A stretch of DNA of 64,000 nucleotides, from positions 1 to 64,000 of the forward strand of contig NZ_JPOC01000036.1 in the NCBI RefSeq assembly GCF_000738775.1. Reading direction: 5' to 3'. Below, one piece after another: positions 8,750-19,183 of the stretch (within the stretch, counting starts at the first letter, position 1; every line of letters starts with the position of its first letter). A program made the translations under genes and the position numbers. This stretch comes from Prescottella defluvii. Its GTDB lineage: Bacteria > Actinomycetota > Actinomycetes > Mycobacteriales > Mycobacteriaceae. A model generated the notes under the pieces. The model was given only the letters and a program-made list of their open reading frames with translations. It had not been told where the DNA came from and searched no databases.

Positions 8750-9763
8750 CTAGACGGCAGCAGCGATCCGGTCGCCCACCTCGGCGGTGACGATCGGGGC
8801 GTCACCGCGCGAGGACAGGTCCGCCTCGACGGCGGCCTCGATGCGCGCGGCGTCGTCGCCACGACCGAGGTGACGCAGCAGCATCGCAGCCGAGAGGATG
8901 GCGGCAGTGGGATCGGCGATGCCCTGGCCGGCGATGTCCGGCGCCGAACCGTGCACGGGCTCGAACATCGACGGGTTGGTGCCCGACGCGTCGATGTTGG
9001 CACTGGCCGCCAGACCGATGCCACCGGTGACGGCACCCGCCAGGTCGGTGATGATGTCGCCGAACAGGTTGTCGGTGACGATGACGTCGAAGCGGGTCGG
9101 ATCGGTGACCATGTAGATGGTCGCGGCGTCGATGTGGCAGTACGCCGTCTCGACGTCCGGGTACTCGGCACCGATCGTCTCCATCGCGCGGGTCCAGATG
9201 CGGCCCGCGTTGGAGAGCACGTTCGTCTTGTGGATGAGCGTCAGGTGCTTGCGTCGGGTCTGTGCCAGCTCGTACGCGGCACGCACGACGCGCTCGGCGC
9301 CGAACCACGTGTTGACCGAGACCTCGGTTGCGACCTCGTGCGGGGTGCCGACACGGATCGAGCCACCGTTGCCGGTGTACGGGCCCTCGGTGCCCTCGCG
9401 CACCACGATGAAGTCGATGTCCGGGTTCGCGGCCAGCGGCGAGCTCGAACCCGGGTAGGTGCGGGCCGGGCGCAGGTTCACGTGGTGATCGAGCAGGAAC
9501 CGCATGTTCAGCAGCAGACCACGCTCGAGGATGCCCGGCGCGACGAACCGCGGATCGCCGATGGCGCCGAGCAGGATCGCGTCGTGCTGACGGATCGCGT
9601 CGAGCTCGGCGTCGGGCAGCAGGTCGCCGGTCTCGTTGTAGCGCTTGGCACCGAGATCGAACTCGGTGGTCTCCACATCGGGAACCAGCTTCCGCAGCAC
9701 CTTCAGCGCCTCGGCCGTGACCTCGACACCGATACCGTCACCGGGGATGACCGCAAGCTTCAT
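8750..9763 (-). CDS. leuB: 3-isopropylmalate dehydrogenase
   Basis: LeuB oxidatively decarboxylates 3-isopropylmalate to 2-oxoisocaproate using NAD+, the third step of leucine synthesis. The N-terminus [20 protein letters not shown] is the classic nucleotide/substrate segment, the isocitrate dehydrogenase family signature is seen around [10 protein letters not shown], and [15 protein letters not shown] is the cofactor loop. The 337-residue length is typical. I choose the ATG at 9763; a GTG three codons upstream would sit on the GAGAG ribosome site. It follows serA in the same direction, but a hairpin at 9824-9854 separates them, so leuB probably has its own promoter. Confidence 0.97.
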   Translation of the reverse strand: MKLAVIPGDGIGVEVTAEALKVLRKLVPDVETTEFDLGAKRYNETGDLLPDAELDAIRQHDAILLGAIGDPRFVAPGILERGLLLNMRFLLDHHVNLRPARTYPGSSSPLAANPDIDFIVVREGTEGPYTGNGGSIRVGTPHEVATEVSVNTWFGAERVVRAAYELAQTRRKHLTLIHKTNVLSNAGRIWTRAMETIGAEYPDVETAYCHIDAATIYMVTDPTRFDVIVTDNLFGDIITDLAGAVTGGIGLAASANIDASGTNPSMFEPVHGSAPDIAGQGIADPTAAILSAAMLLRHLGRGDDAARIEAAVEADLSSRGDAPIVTAEVGDRIAAAV

Positions 9764-9823
9764 GGGACACACTCTCTTTCACTGAGAATCCACCGGTGGC
9801 GTGAGACACCCCGGTTGCGCCGC

Positions 9824-9854
9824 TGGCCGCGACCGTCCTCGACGATCGCGGCCA
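9824..9854 (-). terminator. Hairpin after serA
   Basis: TGGCCGCGA and TCGCGGCCA form a 9-bp stem 22 bases past the serA stop. Confidence 0.7.
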
Positions 9855-9875
9855 CCGGGTACAGATGGGGGAAGG

Positions 9876-11468
9876 TCAGGACAGGTCGACCTGCGCAACG
9901 CGGGCATCGAGCTGCTCCACGATCTGAGCGACCTCGGCGTCACCGACGACCTGGTTGACGCGCAGGATCACGGTGGCACCGGTGCCCTCGACGTCCTGGC
10001 TCAGCGCGGCGGCCTGGATGTCGATGCCGGCGTTGCCGAGCACGGTGCCGAGCACACCCAGGACACCCGGACGGTCCGCGTAGTGCACGACGATGTTGTG
10101 GCCCTCGGCGCGCAGGTCGAAGCTGCGGCCGTTGACGTTGACGATCTTCTCGACCTGCTGCAGGCCGGTCAGCGCACCCGCGACGGCGGTGACGGTGCCG
10201 TCCGCGGCAACCGCGCGGACCTCGACGGCGCTGCGGTGCGTCTGCGCCTCGCTGTGCTTCTCGACCTCGACGCTCACGCCGCGCTGCTCGGCGAGCTGCG
10301 GGGCGTTGACGAACGTGACGGCCTCGTCGCTGCTGGCCGAGAACAGGCCACGCAGGGCGGCCAGGCCCAGGATCTCGACGTTCTCGGCGGACAGCTCGCC
10401 GCTGACGACGACCTGGACGTTCTGGACGGCCTCGGGCGACAGGGTGCCGGCGAGCAGACCCAGCTTGCGGACCAGCTCGAGCCACGGGGCGACCTCTTCG
10501 CCGACCGGGCCACCGGAGACGTTGACGGCGTCCGGCACGAACTCGCCGGCCAGGGCCAGCAGGACACTCTTCGCGACATCGGTGCCGGCGCGATCCTGGG
10601 CCTCGGAGGTGGAGGCACCGAGGTGCGGAGTGACGACGACGTTGTCGAGGTCGAACAGCTTGGAGTCGGTGCACGGCTCGGTGTTGAACACGTCGAGGCC
10701 GGCGGCGCGGACCTTGCCGTTCACGAGCGCGTCGTACAGCGCGTCCTCGTCGATGAGGCCACCGCGGGCCGCATTGACGATGATGACGCCGTCCTTGGCC
10801 TTGGCCAGGCGCTCGGCGTTCAGCAGACCCGCGGTCTCCTTGGTCTTGGGCAGGTGCACCGAGATGAAGTCGGCGCGCTCGACCAGCTGGTCGATGTCGA
10901 CGAGCTCGATGCCCAGCTGCGCGGCGCGAGCGGCCGGCAGGTAGGGGTCGTACGCGATGATCTCGGTCTCGAACGCGGCGAGGCGCTGCGCGAACAGCTG
11001 GCCGATGCGGCCCAGGCCGACGACGCCGACGGTCTTGCCGAGGATCTCGGTGCCGTTGAAGCTCGAACGCTTCCAGGTCTTCTCACGCAGCGTGCGGTCG
11101 GCGGCCGGGATCTGGCGCGCGGTCGACAGCAGCAGCGAGACAGCGTGCTCGGCGGCCGAGTGGATGTTGGAGGTCGGTGCGTTGACGACCATGACGCCAC
11201 GCTCGGTGGCAGCCGGGATGTCGACGTTGTCGAGGCCGACACCGGCGCGGCCGACGATCTTCAGCTTCGTCGCGGCGGCGAGCACCTCGGCGTCGACCGT
11301 CGTGGCGGAGCGGACGAGCAGCGCGTCGGCCTCGGGCACGGCCGCGAGCAGAGCGGGACGGTCGGGACCGTCCACCCAGCGCACCTCGACACCGTCACCG
11401 AGCGCATCGACGGTCGATTGTGCGAGCTTGTCGGCGATCAGGACAACGGGACGGCCATTCTGGCTCAC
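9876..11468 (-). CDS. serA: D-3-phosphoglycerate dehydrogenase, long form
   Basis: SerA catalyses the first committed step of serine synthesis, oxidation of 3-phosphoglycerate to phosphohydroxypyruvate. At 530 residues it is the long type found in mycobacteria: catalytic and NAD-binding domains (RAGVGLDNVD; GLGRIGQLFAQR; catalytic His in TPHLGASTSEAQDR), then an allosteric substrate-binding domain (about 320-455) and a C-terminal ACT domain (about 455-530, HYADRPGVLGVLGT) that senses serine. The GTG at 11468 has GGAGAG upstream; longer readings would take in untranslated leader. SerB is encoded at 57.6 kb. About 200 bases of leader and promoter sequence precede it. Confidence 0.97.
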   Translation of the reverse strand: MSQNGRPVVLIADKLAQSTVDALGDGVEVRWVDGPDRPALLAAVPEADALLVRSATTVDAEVLAAATKLKIVGRAGVGLDNVDIPAATERGVMVVNAPTSNIHSAAEHAVSLLLSTARQIPAADRTLREKTWKRSSFNGTEILGKTVGVVGLGRIGQLFAQRLAAFETEIIAYDPYLPAARAAQLGIELVDIDQLVERADFISVHLPKTKETAGLLNAERLAKAKDGVIIVNAARGGLIDEDALYDALVNGKVRAAGLDVFNTEPCTDSKLFDLDNVVVTPHLGASTSEAQDRAGTDVAKSVLLALAGEFVPDAVNVSGGPVGEEVAPWLELVRKLGLLAGTLSPEAVQNVQVVVSGELSAENVEILGLAALRGLFSASSDEAVTFVNAPQLAEQRGVSVEVEKHSEAQTHRSAVEVRAVAADGTVTAVAGALTGLQQVEKIVNVNGRSFDLRAEGHNIVVHYADRPGVLGVLGTVLGNAGIDIQAAALSQDVEGTGATVILRVNQVVGDAEVAQIVEQLDARVAQVDLS

Positions 11469-11673
11469 GAGGAACTCTCCTGTGTTGGATGCGGACTGGA
11501 TCGGGTCGAGCAGATGTCCACGGCCGGGCGCCACGAGGGCGCGCACGGACGGCCGTGATCGAGATCAGTTTAGTTGGCGCGGCGCGGCGATTCCGCAGGG
11601 CGGGTATCGGCTACCACATAGTGGACACCCGAGGACGATATTTCGGAGATCCACGCCACATTCCGGGAACGAC

Positions 11674-11719
11674 TTCGGCCCGAGGCCGCGCGCACTGAAG
11701 CGCACGGCCTCGGGCCGAA
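11674..11719 (-). terminator. Hairpin after ilvC
   Basis: A perfect 14-bp stem (TTCGGCCCGAGGCC and GGCCTCGGGCCGAA) with an 18-nt loop lies just beyond the ilvC stop and closes the ilvBNC unit. Confidence 0.88.
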
Positions 11720-11733
11720 AGGTCAGCTGTAGA

Positions 11734-13311
<1,578 letters not shown>

Positions 13312-13315
<4 letters not shown>

Positions 13316-15264
13316 GGGCGATCCTCTCCTGCAGCGGCCTCGGTGGCAGCCTGCTCACGCGCGGCGCCTTCCTTCATGGCCTCGTGAATGGTTGCGGGGT
13401 CGTCCGCAGCCTCGTCATCGTCGAACAGCGGCCGGATGCCCCGGGCCGCCATGATCTCGTCGTTGCTGGTGCCGGCGGCGACCATCGGCCACACCTGGGC
13501 GTCGGCGCCCACGATGAAGTCGATGACGACGGGCTTGTCGTTGATCGACTGCGCGGTGCGGATCGCGTCCTCGACGTCCTCCTCGCGCTCGACGCGGATG
13601 CCGACGCAGCCCAACGCCTCGGCCAGCTTCACGAAGTCCGGGATCCGCACGGCGCCGTGGGTGCCCAGGTTGGTGTTGGAGTAACGCTCGTCGTAGAAGA
13701 GCGTCTGCCACTGGCGGACCATGCCCAGGTTGCCGTTGTTGACGAGCGCGACCTTGATCGGCACGCCCTCGAGCGCACACGTGGCCAGTTCCTGATTGGT
13801 CATCTGGAAGCAGCCGTCACCGTCGATGGCCCAGACCTCACGGTCCGGCATGCCCATCTTGGCGCCCATCGCGGCAGGCACGGCGTAGCCCATCGTGCCC
13901 AGGCCACCGGAGTTGAGCCACGTGCGCGGCTTCTCGTAGTTGACGAACTGCGCCGCCCACATCTGGTGCTGGCCGACGCCGGCGCAGTAGATCGCGTCCG
14001 GGCCCGCGAGACGGCCGACGGCCTGGATCACGTACTCGGGCGACAGCGAGCCGTCCGCCGGACGGTCGTACGCCAGCGGGTAGGTGCGGCGGATGCCGTC
14101 GAGGTATGCCCACCACTCGGTGAGGTCGAGGGTCGTGCCCGTCGCCTGGTCGGCGCGGATCGCCTCGATCAGCTCGGTGATGACCTCCTTGCAGTCGCCC
14201 ACGATCGGGACGTCCGCATGACGGTTCTTCCCGATCTCCGCGGGGTCGATGTCCGCGTGGATGACCTTCGCGTCGGGTGCGAACGAGTCGAGCTGACCGG
14301 TGACACGGTCGTCGAAGCGGGCGCCCAGGGTGATCAGCAGATCGCTCCGCTGCAGCGCGGCGACGGCCGCGACGGTGCCGTGCATGCCCGGCATGCCGCA
14401 GTTGAGCTGGTGGCTGTCCGGGAACGCGCCACGGGCCATGAGCGTGGTGACGACGGGGATGCCCGTGAGCTCGGCCAGTTCGAGCAGTTCGGCGGACGCG
14501 TCGGCCTTGATGACACCGCCGCCGACGTACAGGACCGGGGACTTGGCGTCGGCGATGAGCCGCGCAGCCTCGCGAACCTGCTTGCCGTGCGGCTTGGTGA
14601 CCGGACGGTAGCCGGGCAGGTGCATCTCCGGCGGCCACGAGAACGTGGTCTGCGCCTGCAGGATGTCCTTGGGGATGTCGACGAGGACCGCACCCGGGCG
14701 GCCACTGGACGCGAGGTAGAACGCCTCGGCCAGGATCCGCGGGATGTCGACGCCGTCGGTGATGAGGAAGTTGTGCTTGGTGATCGGCATCGTGATGCCG
14801 GAGATGTCGGCTTCCTGGAACGCGTCGGTGCCGATCAGCCCACGGCCGACCTGTCCGGTGATCGCGACGACGGGGACCGAGTCCATCTGCGCATCGGCGA
14901 GCGGGGTCACCAGGTTGGTCGCACCCGGACCCGACGTCGCCATGCAGACACCGACCTTGCCGGTGGCCTGGGCGTAGCCGGTCGCAGCGTGACCTGCGCC
15001 CTGCTCGTGGCGCACCAGGACGTGCCGAACCTTCTGCGAATCGAAGAGCGGGTCGTACACCGGCAGAACGGCACCACCCGGGATACCGAACACGGTGTCG
15101 ACCTCGAGCTCCTCGAGGGCGCGGACGACGGACTGCGCGCCGGTGACCCGCTCGGGGGCGACCTGACGACGGTTACCGGTCGGCGTGGCGGCGGCCGCGT
15201 TGGTCGGGCCGGCAGCTCCCGACTTGCGCGGCGTGGGTTGAGGCCGTGCGGTTGGTGCGCTCAC
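13312..15264 (-). CDS. ilvB: Acetolactate synthase large catalytic subunit
   Basis: The thiamine-diphosphate enzyme that condenses pyruvate with pyruvate or 2-ketobutyrate, the first common step of valine and isoleucine synthesis. [14 protein letters not shown] carries the catalytic glutamate, and the GDGCFQM...NNGNLGM segment is the ThDP/Mg2+ site. The protein is 650 residues; a proline/alanine-rich extension of about 35 residues precedes the core, as in mycobacterial IlvB1. The GTG at 15264 has AGAGGA upstream. Expression is probably controlled by attenuation: a leader peptide and a U-tract terminator lie 33-150 bases upstream. Confidence 0.97.
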
Positions 15265-15296
15265 TGGAAAGTCCTCTGATTCTGGCTCCGGGCAAC

Positions 15297-15330
15297 AAAA
15301 AACCCTCGTCAGCATCCGCTGTACGAGGGT
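15297..15330 (-). terminator. Transcription attenuator upstream of ilvB
   Basis: Read on the minus strand, ACCCTCGT...ACGAGGGT is extended inside by CAGC/GCTG and followed at once by TTTTTT. It is the only hairpin I noticed in this window with a true U-run. It lies 33 bases before the ilvB start, inside the transcript, where it can only act as a conditional terminator. Confidence 0.88.
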
Positions 15331-15365
15331 GGCGCGTCGTTATCTGGCGAGTTGAAGGAACCGGC

Positions 15366-15413
15366 TCAGGCGACGACGCGCCGGCCGATTACGAGCAACT
15401 CATTCTGTTTCAC
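15366..15413 (-). CDS. ilvBNC leader peptide (15 aa)
   Basis: A 16-codon frame beginning with GTG encodes MKQNELLVIGRRVVA and then TGA. Six of the 15 residues are Leu, Val or Ile (LLVI and VV), the end products of the operon. C. glutamicum ilvBNC is known to be controlled by a similar short leader peptide of 15 residues. The predicted transcription start coincides with the GTG, so it would be translated leaderless. The codons for RRVV (GGCGCGTCGT, 15373-15382) are perfectly complementary to 15331-15340, directly in front of the terminator stem, which suggests ribosome-position-dependent folding. The peptide itself is probably not functional. Confidence 0.85.
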   Translation of the reverse strand: MKQNELLVIGRRVVA

Positions 15414-15420
15414 GCGCTCG

Positions 15421-15450
15421 ACGGTAGGCGCGTGAATGGTAGACAGTCAA
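15421..15450 (-). promoter_or_regulatory. ilvBNC promoter
   Basis: On the minus strand TTGACT (15445-15450) and TACCGT (15421-15426) are separated by 18 bases. A start seven bases beyond the -10 falls on the G of the leader-peptide GTG at 15413. Confidence 0.75.
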
Positions 15451-15511
15451 CTTTGGTGAGTGCGCTGTCCCAGAATGTAAGATGCCTCGGCTGCAGTGCG
15501 AAGATGTAGAG

Positions 15512-16012
15512 GTGTCATCTCCTCAGCAGCCCGTGCCACCGGTGCCATCATCCCATACGCCCGCGGACGACCGACAGGTCATCCGGATTTCCCCGCTCGC
15601 CCTGATCGCGTGCTTGTTCCTGCTGTTCTGCTTGAGCTTCCCCGTTCTCGGGTGGCCGGCCGCCTTCGGCTGGACCCTGGTGATCCCGTTCCTCATCGGA
15701 GCCTGGGTGCTGCGCGTGCGGACCACCGTCACCCCGGGCGGCCTCGAGCTGCGGCGCACCTTCTCCAGCCAGTCCATATCGTGGGATCAGATCAAGGGCT
15801 TCCGCTTCCCCAAGCGGGGCTGGGCGCGCGCGGAGCTGCTCGACGGCACCGAGGTGTCGCTGCCGAACGTGACCTTCGGACGTCTCCCCCAGCTCGCGTC
15901 GGCCAGCGGCGGCCGCGTCACCGACCCCTACGCCGCCGCCCGCGTGGCGCAGGCAGAGAAGGCACGCGCCGAAGCCGAGTCCGCCGGAGACTCGGAGCCG
16001 GATACCGACTAG
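15512..16012 (+). CDS. Membrane-anchored bacterial PH-domain protein (CFP-6/Rv3004-like)
   Basis: A 166-residue protein with a short proline-rich N-terminus, two adjacent hydrophobic segments (about residues 22-62), then a compact bacterial PH-like domain (RVRTTVTPGGLELRR, WDQIKGFRFPKRGW, LPNVTF) and an acidic, alanine-rich tail. This matches the family of the M. tuberculosis low-molecular-weight antigen 6 (Rv3004), which likewise lies divergent from ilvB. The role is unknown. I prefer the GTG at 15512 (VSSPQQPVPP); the ATG at 15482 would fall on a likely -10 (TAAGAT, 15479-15484). Confidence 0.82.
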   Translation: MSSPQQPVPPVPSSHTPADDRQVIRISPLALIACLFLLFCLSFPVLGWPAAFGWTLVIPFLIGAWVLRVRTTVTPGGLELRRTFSSQSISWDQIKGFRFPKRGWARAELLDGTEVSLPNVTFGRLPQLASASGGRVTDPYAAARVAQAEKARAEAESAGDSEPDTD

Positions 16013-16199
16013 CTCGCCCGCGGGAGTAGCGTCCAAGCAGGATGTCTCTCGCTCCCACCGGAGATGACGAGGCTGCCACACCAGCCGAAATCGGGTCCAG
16101 CGACCAGCACCTTCACGGGCCCACCAGTTCACGCATTACGCCGCGCTCGGCGAGCACAGCCCGCCGCCGAGAATCGCTGATCGACGAAGGAATTCGCCC

Positions 16200-18041
16200 A
16201 TGCCCCCGCTGAGGTCACGCACCACCACCGTCGGACGCAACGCTGCCGGAGCCCGCTCGCTCTGGCGCGCGACCGGCATGACCGACTCCGATTTCGGTAA
16301 GCCGATCGTCGCGATCGCGAACTCCTACACGCAGTTCGTGCCCGGCCACGTTCATCTGAAGAACGTCGGCGACATCGTTGCAGAGGCCGTCCGCGCCGCC
16401 GGTGGCGTGCCCCGCGAGTTCCACACCATCGCCGTCGACGACGGCATCGCGATGGGACACGGCGGCATGCTGTACTCGCTGCCGAGCCGCGAGATCATCG
16501 CCGACTCCGTCGAATACATGGTCAACGCGCACACCGCCGACGCCCTGGTCTGCATCTCGAACTGCGACAAGATCACCCCCGGCATGCTCAATGCCGCGAT
16601 GCGCCTGAACATCCCGACGGTCTTCGTCTCCGGCGGTCCGATGGAAGCCGGCAAGGCCGTCGTCGTCGGCGGCGTCGCACAGGCCCCCACCGACCTGATC
16701 ACCGCGATCTCGGCGAGCGCCAACGATGCCGTGACCGAGGAAGGCCTCGACGAGGTCGAGCGCAGTGCCTGCCCGACCTGTGGATCGTGCTCGGGCATGT
16801 TCACCGCCAACTCGATGAACTGCCTCACCGAAGCCCTCGGCCTGGCGCTGCCCGGCAACGGCTCCACGCTGGCTACCCACGAGGCCCGCCGCGCCCTGTT
16901 CAGCCGCGCCGGCACCACCGTCGTCGAGGCCGCGCTGCGTTACTACCGCGACGAGGACGAGTCGGTCCTGCCGCGGAACATTGCATCCCCCAAGGCGTTC
17001 CGCAACGCGATGGCACTCGACGTCGCGATGGGCGGCTCCACCAACACCGTCCTGCACACGCTCGCCGCCGCGCAGGAGGGCGAGGTCGACTTCGACCTCA
17101 CCACCATCGACGAGATCAGCCGCCAGGTGCCGTGCCTGTCGAAGGTCTCCCCCAACTCGGACTACCACATGGAGGACGTGCACCGCGCCGGTGGCATCCC
17201 CGCCCTGCTCGGTGAACTCCGCCGCGCGGGCCTGCTGGAAGAAGACGTCTCCACCGTCCACACGAAGTCGTTCGACGAGTGGCTCGACACGTGGGACATC
17301 CGCTCCGGCAAGGCGTCCGACGAGGCGATCGAACTGTTCCACGCGGCCCCGGGCGGCGTGCGCACCACCGAGCCGTTCTCGACGAACAACCGCTGGAGCG
17401 CGCTCGACACCGACGCCGAGGGCGGCTGCATTCGCGACCTCGAGCACGCCTACACCGTCGAGGGTGGCCTGTGCGTGCTGCGCGGCAACATCGCCGTCGA
17501 CGGCGCGATCCTCAAGACCGCCGGCATCGACGAGGAACTGTTCTCGTTCCAGGGTCCGGCCGTCGTCGTCGAGTCTCAGGAGGCCGCGGTGTCGGTGATC
17601 CTGCAGAAGCAGATCAAGCCCGGCGACGTCATCGTCGTCCGCTACGAGGGCCCCAAGGGCGGCCCCGGCATGCAGGAGATGCTGCACCCCACCGCGTTCC
17701 TCAAGGGCGCCGGGCTCGGCAAGGTGTGCGCACTGGTCACCGACGGCCGCTTCTCCGGTGGCACGTCCGGCCTGTCCATCGGGCACGTCTCCCCCGAGGC
17801 CGCGTCGGGCGGTGTGATCGGCCTCGTCGAGGACGGTGACCAGATCCGCATCGACGTCGCGACCCGCACCCTCGAGGTCCTCGTCGACGACGAGACCCTC
17901 GCGCAGCGTCGCGCCAAGATGGAGGCGTCCGAGCGTCCGTGGCAGCCGGTGGACCGTCAGCGCACCGTCACCACCGCGCTGCGCGCCTACGCGGCGCTGG
18001 CAACCTCGGCCGACAAGGGCGCCGTCCGCTACGTACCGTAA
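16200..18041 (+). CDS. ilvD: Dihydroxy-acid dehydratase
   Basis: IlvD dehydrates the dihydroxy acids to 2-oxo acids, the third step of valine and isoleucine synthesis. Cluster ligands are visible: Cys in [11 protein letters not shown] (about residue 122) and [11 protein letters not shown] (about 190-200), with the family signature [17 protein letters not shown] just before. The 613-residue length is typical. It is transcribed alone. In M. tuberculosis ilvD is elsewhere, so its place between the PH-domain gene and doxX is a lineage difference. AAGGA lies upstream of the ATG. A palindromic element that is also a plausible terminator follows. Confidence 0.97.
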   Translation: MPPLRSRTTTVGRNAAGARSLWRATGMTDSDFGKPIVAIANSYTQFVPGHVHLKNVGDIVAEAVRAAGGVPREFHTIAVDDGIAMGHGGMLYSLPSREIIADSVEYMVNAHTADALVCISNCDKITPGMLNAAMRLNIPTVFVSGGPMEAGKAVVVGGVAQAPTDLITAISASANDAVTEEGLDEVERSACPTCGSCSGMFTANSMNCLTEALGLALPGNGSTLATHEARRALFSRAGTTVVEAALRYYRDEDESVLPRNIASPKAFRNAMALDVAMGGSTNTVLHTLAAAQEGEVDFDLTTIDEISRQVPCLSKVSPNSDYHMEDVHRAGGIPALLGELRRAGLLEEDVSTVHTKSFDEWLDTWDIRSGKASDEAIELFHAAPGGVRTTEPFSTNNRWSALDTDAEGGCIRDLEHAYTVEGGLCVLRGNIAVDGAILKTAGIDEELFSFQGPAVVVESQEAAVSVILQKQIKPGDVIVVRYEGPKGGPGMQEMLHPTAFLKGAGLGKVCALVTDGRFSGGTSGLSIGHVSPEAASGGVIGLVEDGDQIRIDVATRTLEVLVDDETLAQRRAKMEASERPWQPVDRQRTVTTALRAYAALATSADKGAVRYVP

Positions 18042-18049
18042 CCGGGCCC

Positions 18050-18115
18050 GCCGCTCCACTTTTCGCTGTGCCGCGTCTCCGATCGGAGGCGCGGCACAGC
18101 CATTTCCGGAGCGGC
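18050..18115. repeat. 66-bp nested palindromic element, left copy at nuclease-like gene 1 (also ilvD terminator)
   Basis: Outer arms GCCGCTCC and GGAGCGGC enclose inner arms GTGCCGC and GCGGCAC around TCCGATCGGAG. The right copy at 19111-19176 has the same length, the same arms at the same offsets and different spacers. In the inner stem, flanking bases differ between copies in a compensatory way (GCT/AGC here, GTC/GAC there; G/C here, T/A there), so the structure is conserved rather than the sequence. It can also end ilvD transcription. Confidence 0.85.
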
Positions 18116-18116
18116 G

Positions 18117-18150
18117 GACCTGTGGATAACGAGAAATCCATCCACAGATC
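18117..18150. promoter_or_regulatory. Inverted TGTGGAT/ATCCACA pair upstream of nuclease-like gene 1
   Basis: GACCTGTGGAT (18117-18127) and ATCCACAGATC (18140-18150) form an 11-bp inverted repeat with one mismatch. The left arm continues as TGTGGATAA, the complement of the DnaA-box consensus TTATCCACA. The same arrangement precedes the paralogue at 41263. It could be an operator for the gene's own winged-helix domain or a promoter element. Confidence 0.7.
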
Positions 18151-18196
18151 ACGAACCGGGCGCCCTCGGCCCGCTTCCGAGCGGCAGGCTCGGGCC

Positions 18197-19102
18197 ATGG
18201 AATTCGAGGGCACACCACTGGTGTTCAGAGCCGACGCGCTCGACCGTGGCTTCACCGATCACGAACTGCGGGCCGCCCGGCGGTCACGTGAGTTGCTCGC
18301 AGTCAGGCCGGGGGCGTACGTCCGCGCGACCGACCTCGCCGAGCTGGATTCCGTCGCGCAGCACCGCCTGGCAGTCCTCGCCACCGCGTCCGCGTGCCCG
18401 GACGCCGTCGTCAGCCACGTGTCAGCGGCCGTACTGCACGGGATCGAGGTCTGGAACGTGCCGCTGAGGCGGGTCCACTCCACCCTCGACCGCGCCTCCG
18501 GCGGCAAGATCACCACGCGCCGTCACGTGCACGTCGCGCGACTGTCCGACGACGTCGGCGTCGTGGACGGGGTGGGCGTCACGACACCCGCCCGCACGGT
18601 CGTCGACCTCGCGCGCACGGCTGCGTTCGAGAGCGCCGTGGTGTCGGGGGACCACGCGTTGGCAACCGGACTGGTGACCCGCGCGAGCCTCGACGACGCA
18701 CTCGCCCGCTGTCGGGGACGGCGCGGAGCAGCGCAGGCGGCGCGAGCCGTGGCGTTCATGGACGGGCGGAGCGAGAGCGTAGGAGAGTCACGTAGCCGCG
18801 TCCTGATCCATCGGCTGCGGCTTCCGACCCCGGACCTCCAGCGTGTGATCATCGACGAGCAGGGATCGATCGGGCGGGTCGACTTCCTCTTCGAGAACGA
18901 ACGCGCGGTCGGCGAGTTCGACGGTCTCGGCAAGTACACCGAGCACCTGCGTCCCGGGCAGACCACCGCGCAGGCCGTAATCGAGGAGAAGCTCCGCGAG
19001 GACCGCATCCGAGGTGCCGGCTACGGCGTCGCCCGGTGGGGCTGGCGGGAGCTGAGCTCACCCGAGGAGGTGGTTCGACGACTGCGACGCGCGTTCGGCT
19101 GA
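18197..19102 (+). CDS. AbiEi-like winged-helix / DUF559-like nuclease-fold protein, paralogue 1
   Basis: A 301-residue protein of a family common and multicopy in actinobacteria. The N-terminus (about 1-90) resembles the AbiEi-antitoxin winged helix (GFTDHELRAARRS, AVRPGAYVR, VSHVSAAVLHGIEVW). The C-terminus (about 195-300) has the order E...GRVDFLF...VGEFDG...EKLREDRIR that recalls Vsr/DUF559 PD-(D/E)XK nucleases (Asp in RVDF, E-x-D in GEFDG). It shares SESVGESRSR, GRVDFLF and REDRIR blocks with the protein at 41263. No AbiEii toxin gene is next to it. The gene lies between two 66-bp palindromic elements, in an interval where mycobacteria have none. Function is unknown; nuclease activity is inferred from the fold pattern only. 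Confidence 0.8.
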   Translation: MEFEGTPLVFRADALDRGFTDHELRAARRSRELLAVRPGAYVRATDLAELDSVAQHRLAVLATASACPDAVVSHVSAAVLHGIEVWNVPLRRVHSTLDRASGGKITTRRHVHVARLSDDVGVVDGVGVTTPARTVVDLARTAAFESAVVSGDHALATGLVTRASLDDALARCRGRRGAAQAARAVAFMDGRSESVGESRSRVLIHRLRLPTPDLQRVIIDEQGSIGRVDFLFENERAVGEFDGLGKYTEHLRPGQTTAQAVIEEKLREDRIRGAGYGVARWGWRELSSPEEVVRRLRRAFG

Positions 19103-19110
19103 ACCCCGCT

Positions 19111-19176
19111 GCCGCTCCAGAAATGGTCGTGCCGCTCCCCCGATGGGAGGAGCGGCACGACGAGAACCGGAGCGGC
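19111..19176. repeat. 66-bp nested palindromic element, right copy at nuclease-like gene 1
   Basis: The same outer (GCCGCTCC/GGAGCGGC) and inner (GTGCCGC/GCGGCAC) arms as 18050-18115, same total length, different spacers. It begins 8 bases after the nuclease-like stop and ends 7 bases before the doxX stop, so it can also serve as terminator for both convergent genes. Confidence 0.85.
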
Positions 19177-19183
19177 AGTGCCG

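Noticed and set aside
15331-15351. A defined antiterminator for the ilvB leader
   Set aside because: CTCGCCAG (15344-15351) can pair with the terminator's CTGACGAG with one mismatch, but the helix is short and other foldings are equally good by eye. I do not annotate it.
18120-18147. A replication origin indicated by DnaA-box-like words
   Set aside because: Only two words per site, no DnaA-box cluster, no AT-rich unwinding region and no dnaA/dnaN nearby; a promoter or operator role is more likely.
18197-19102. Type IV (AbiE) toxin-antitoxin system
   Set aside because: The N-terminus resembles AbiEi, but there is no adjacent AbiEii nucleotidyltransferase gene here or at 41263; the C-terminus looks nuclease-like instead.
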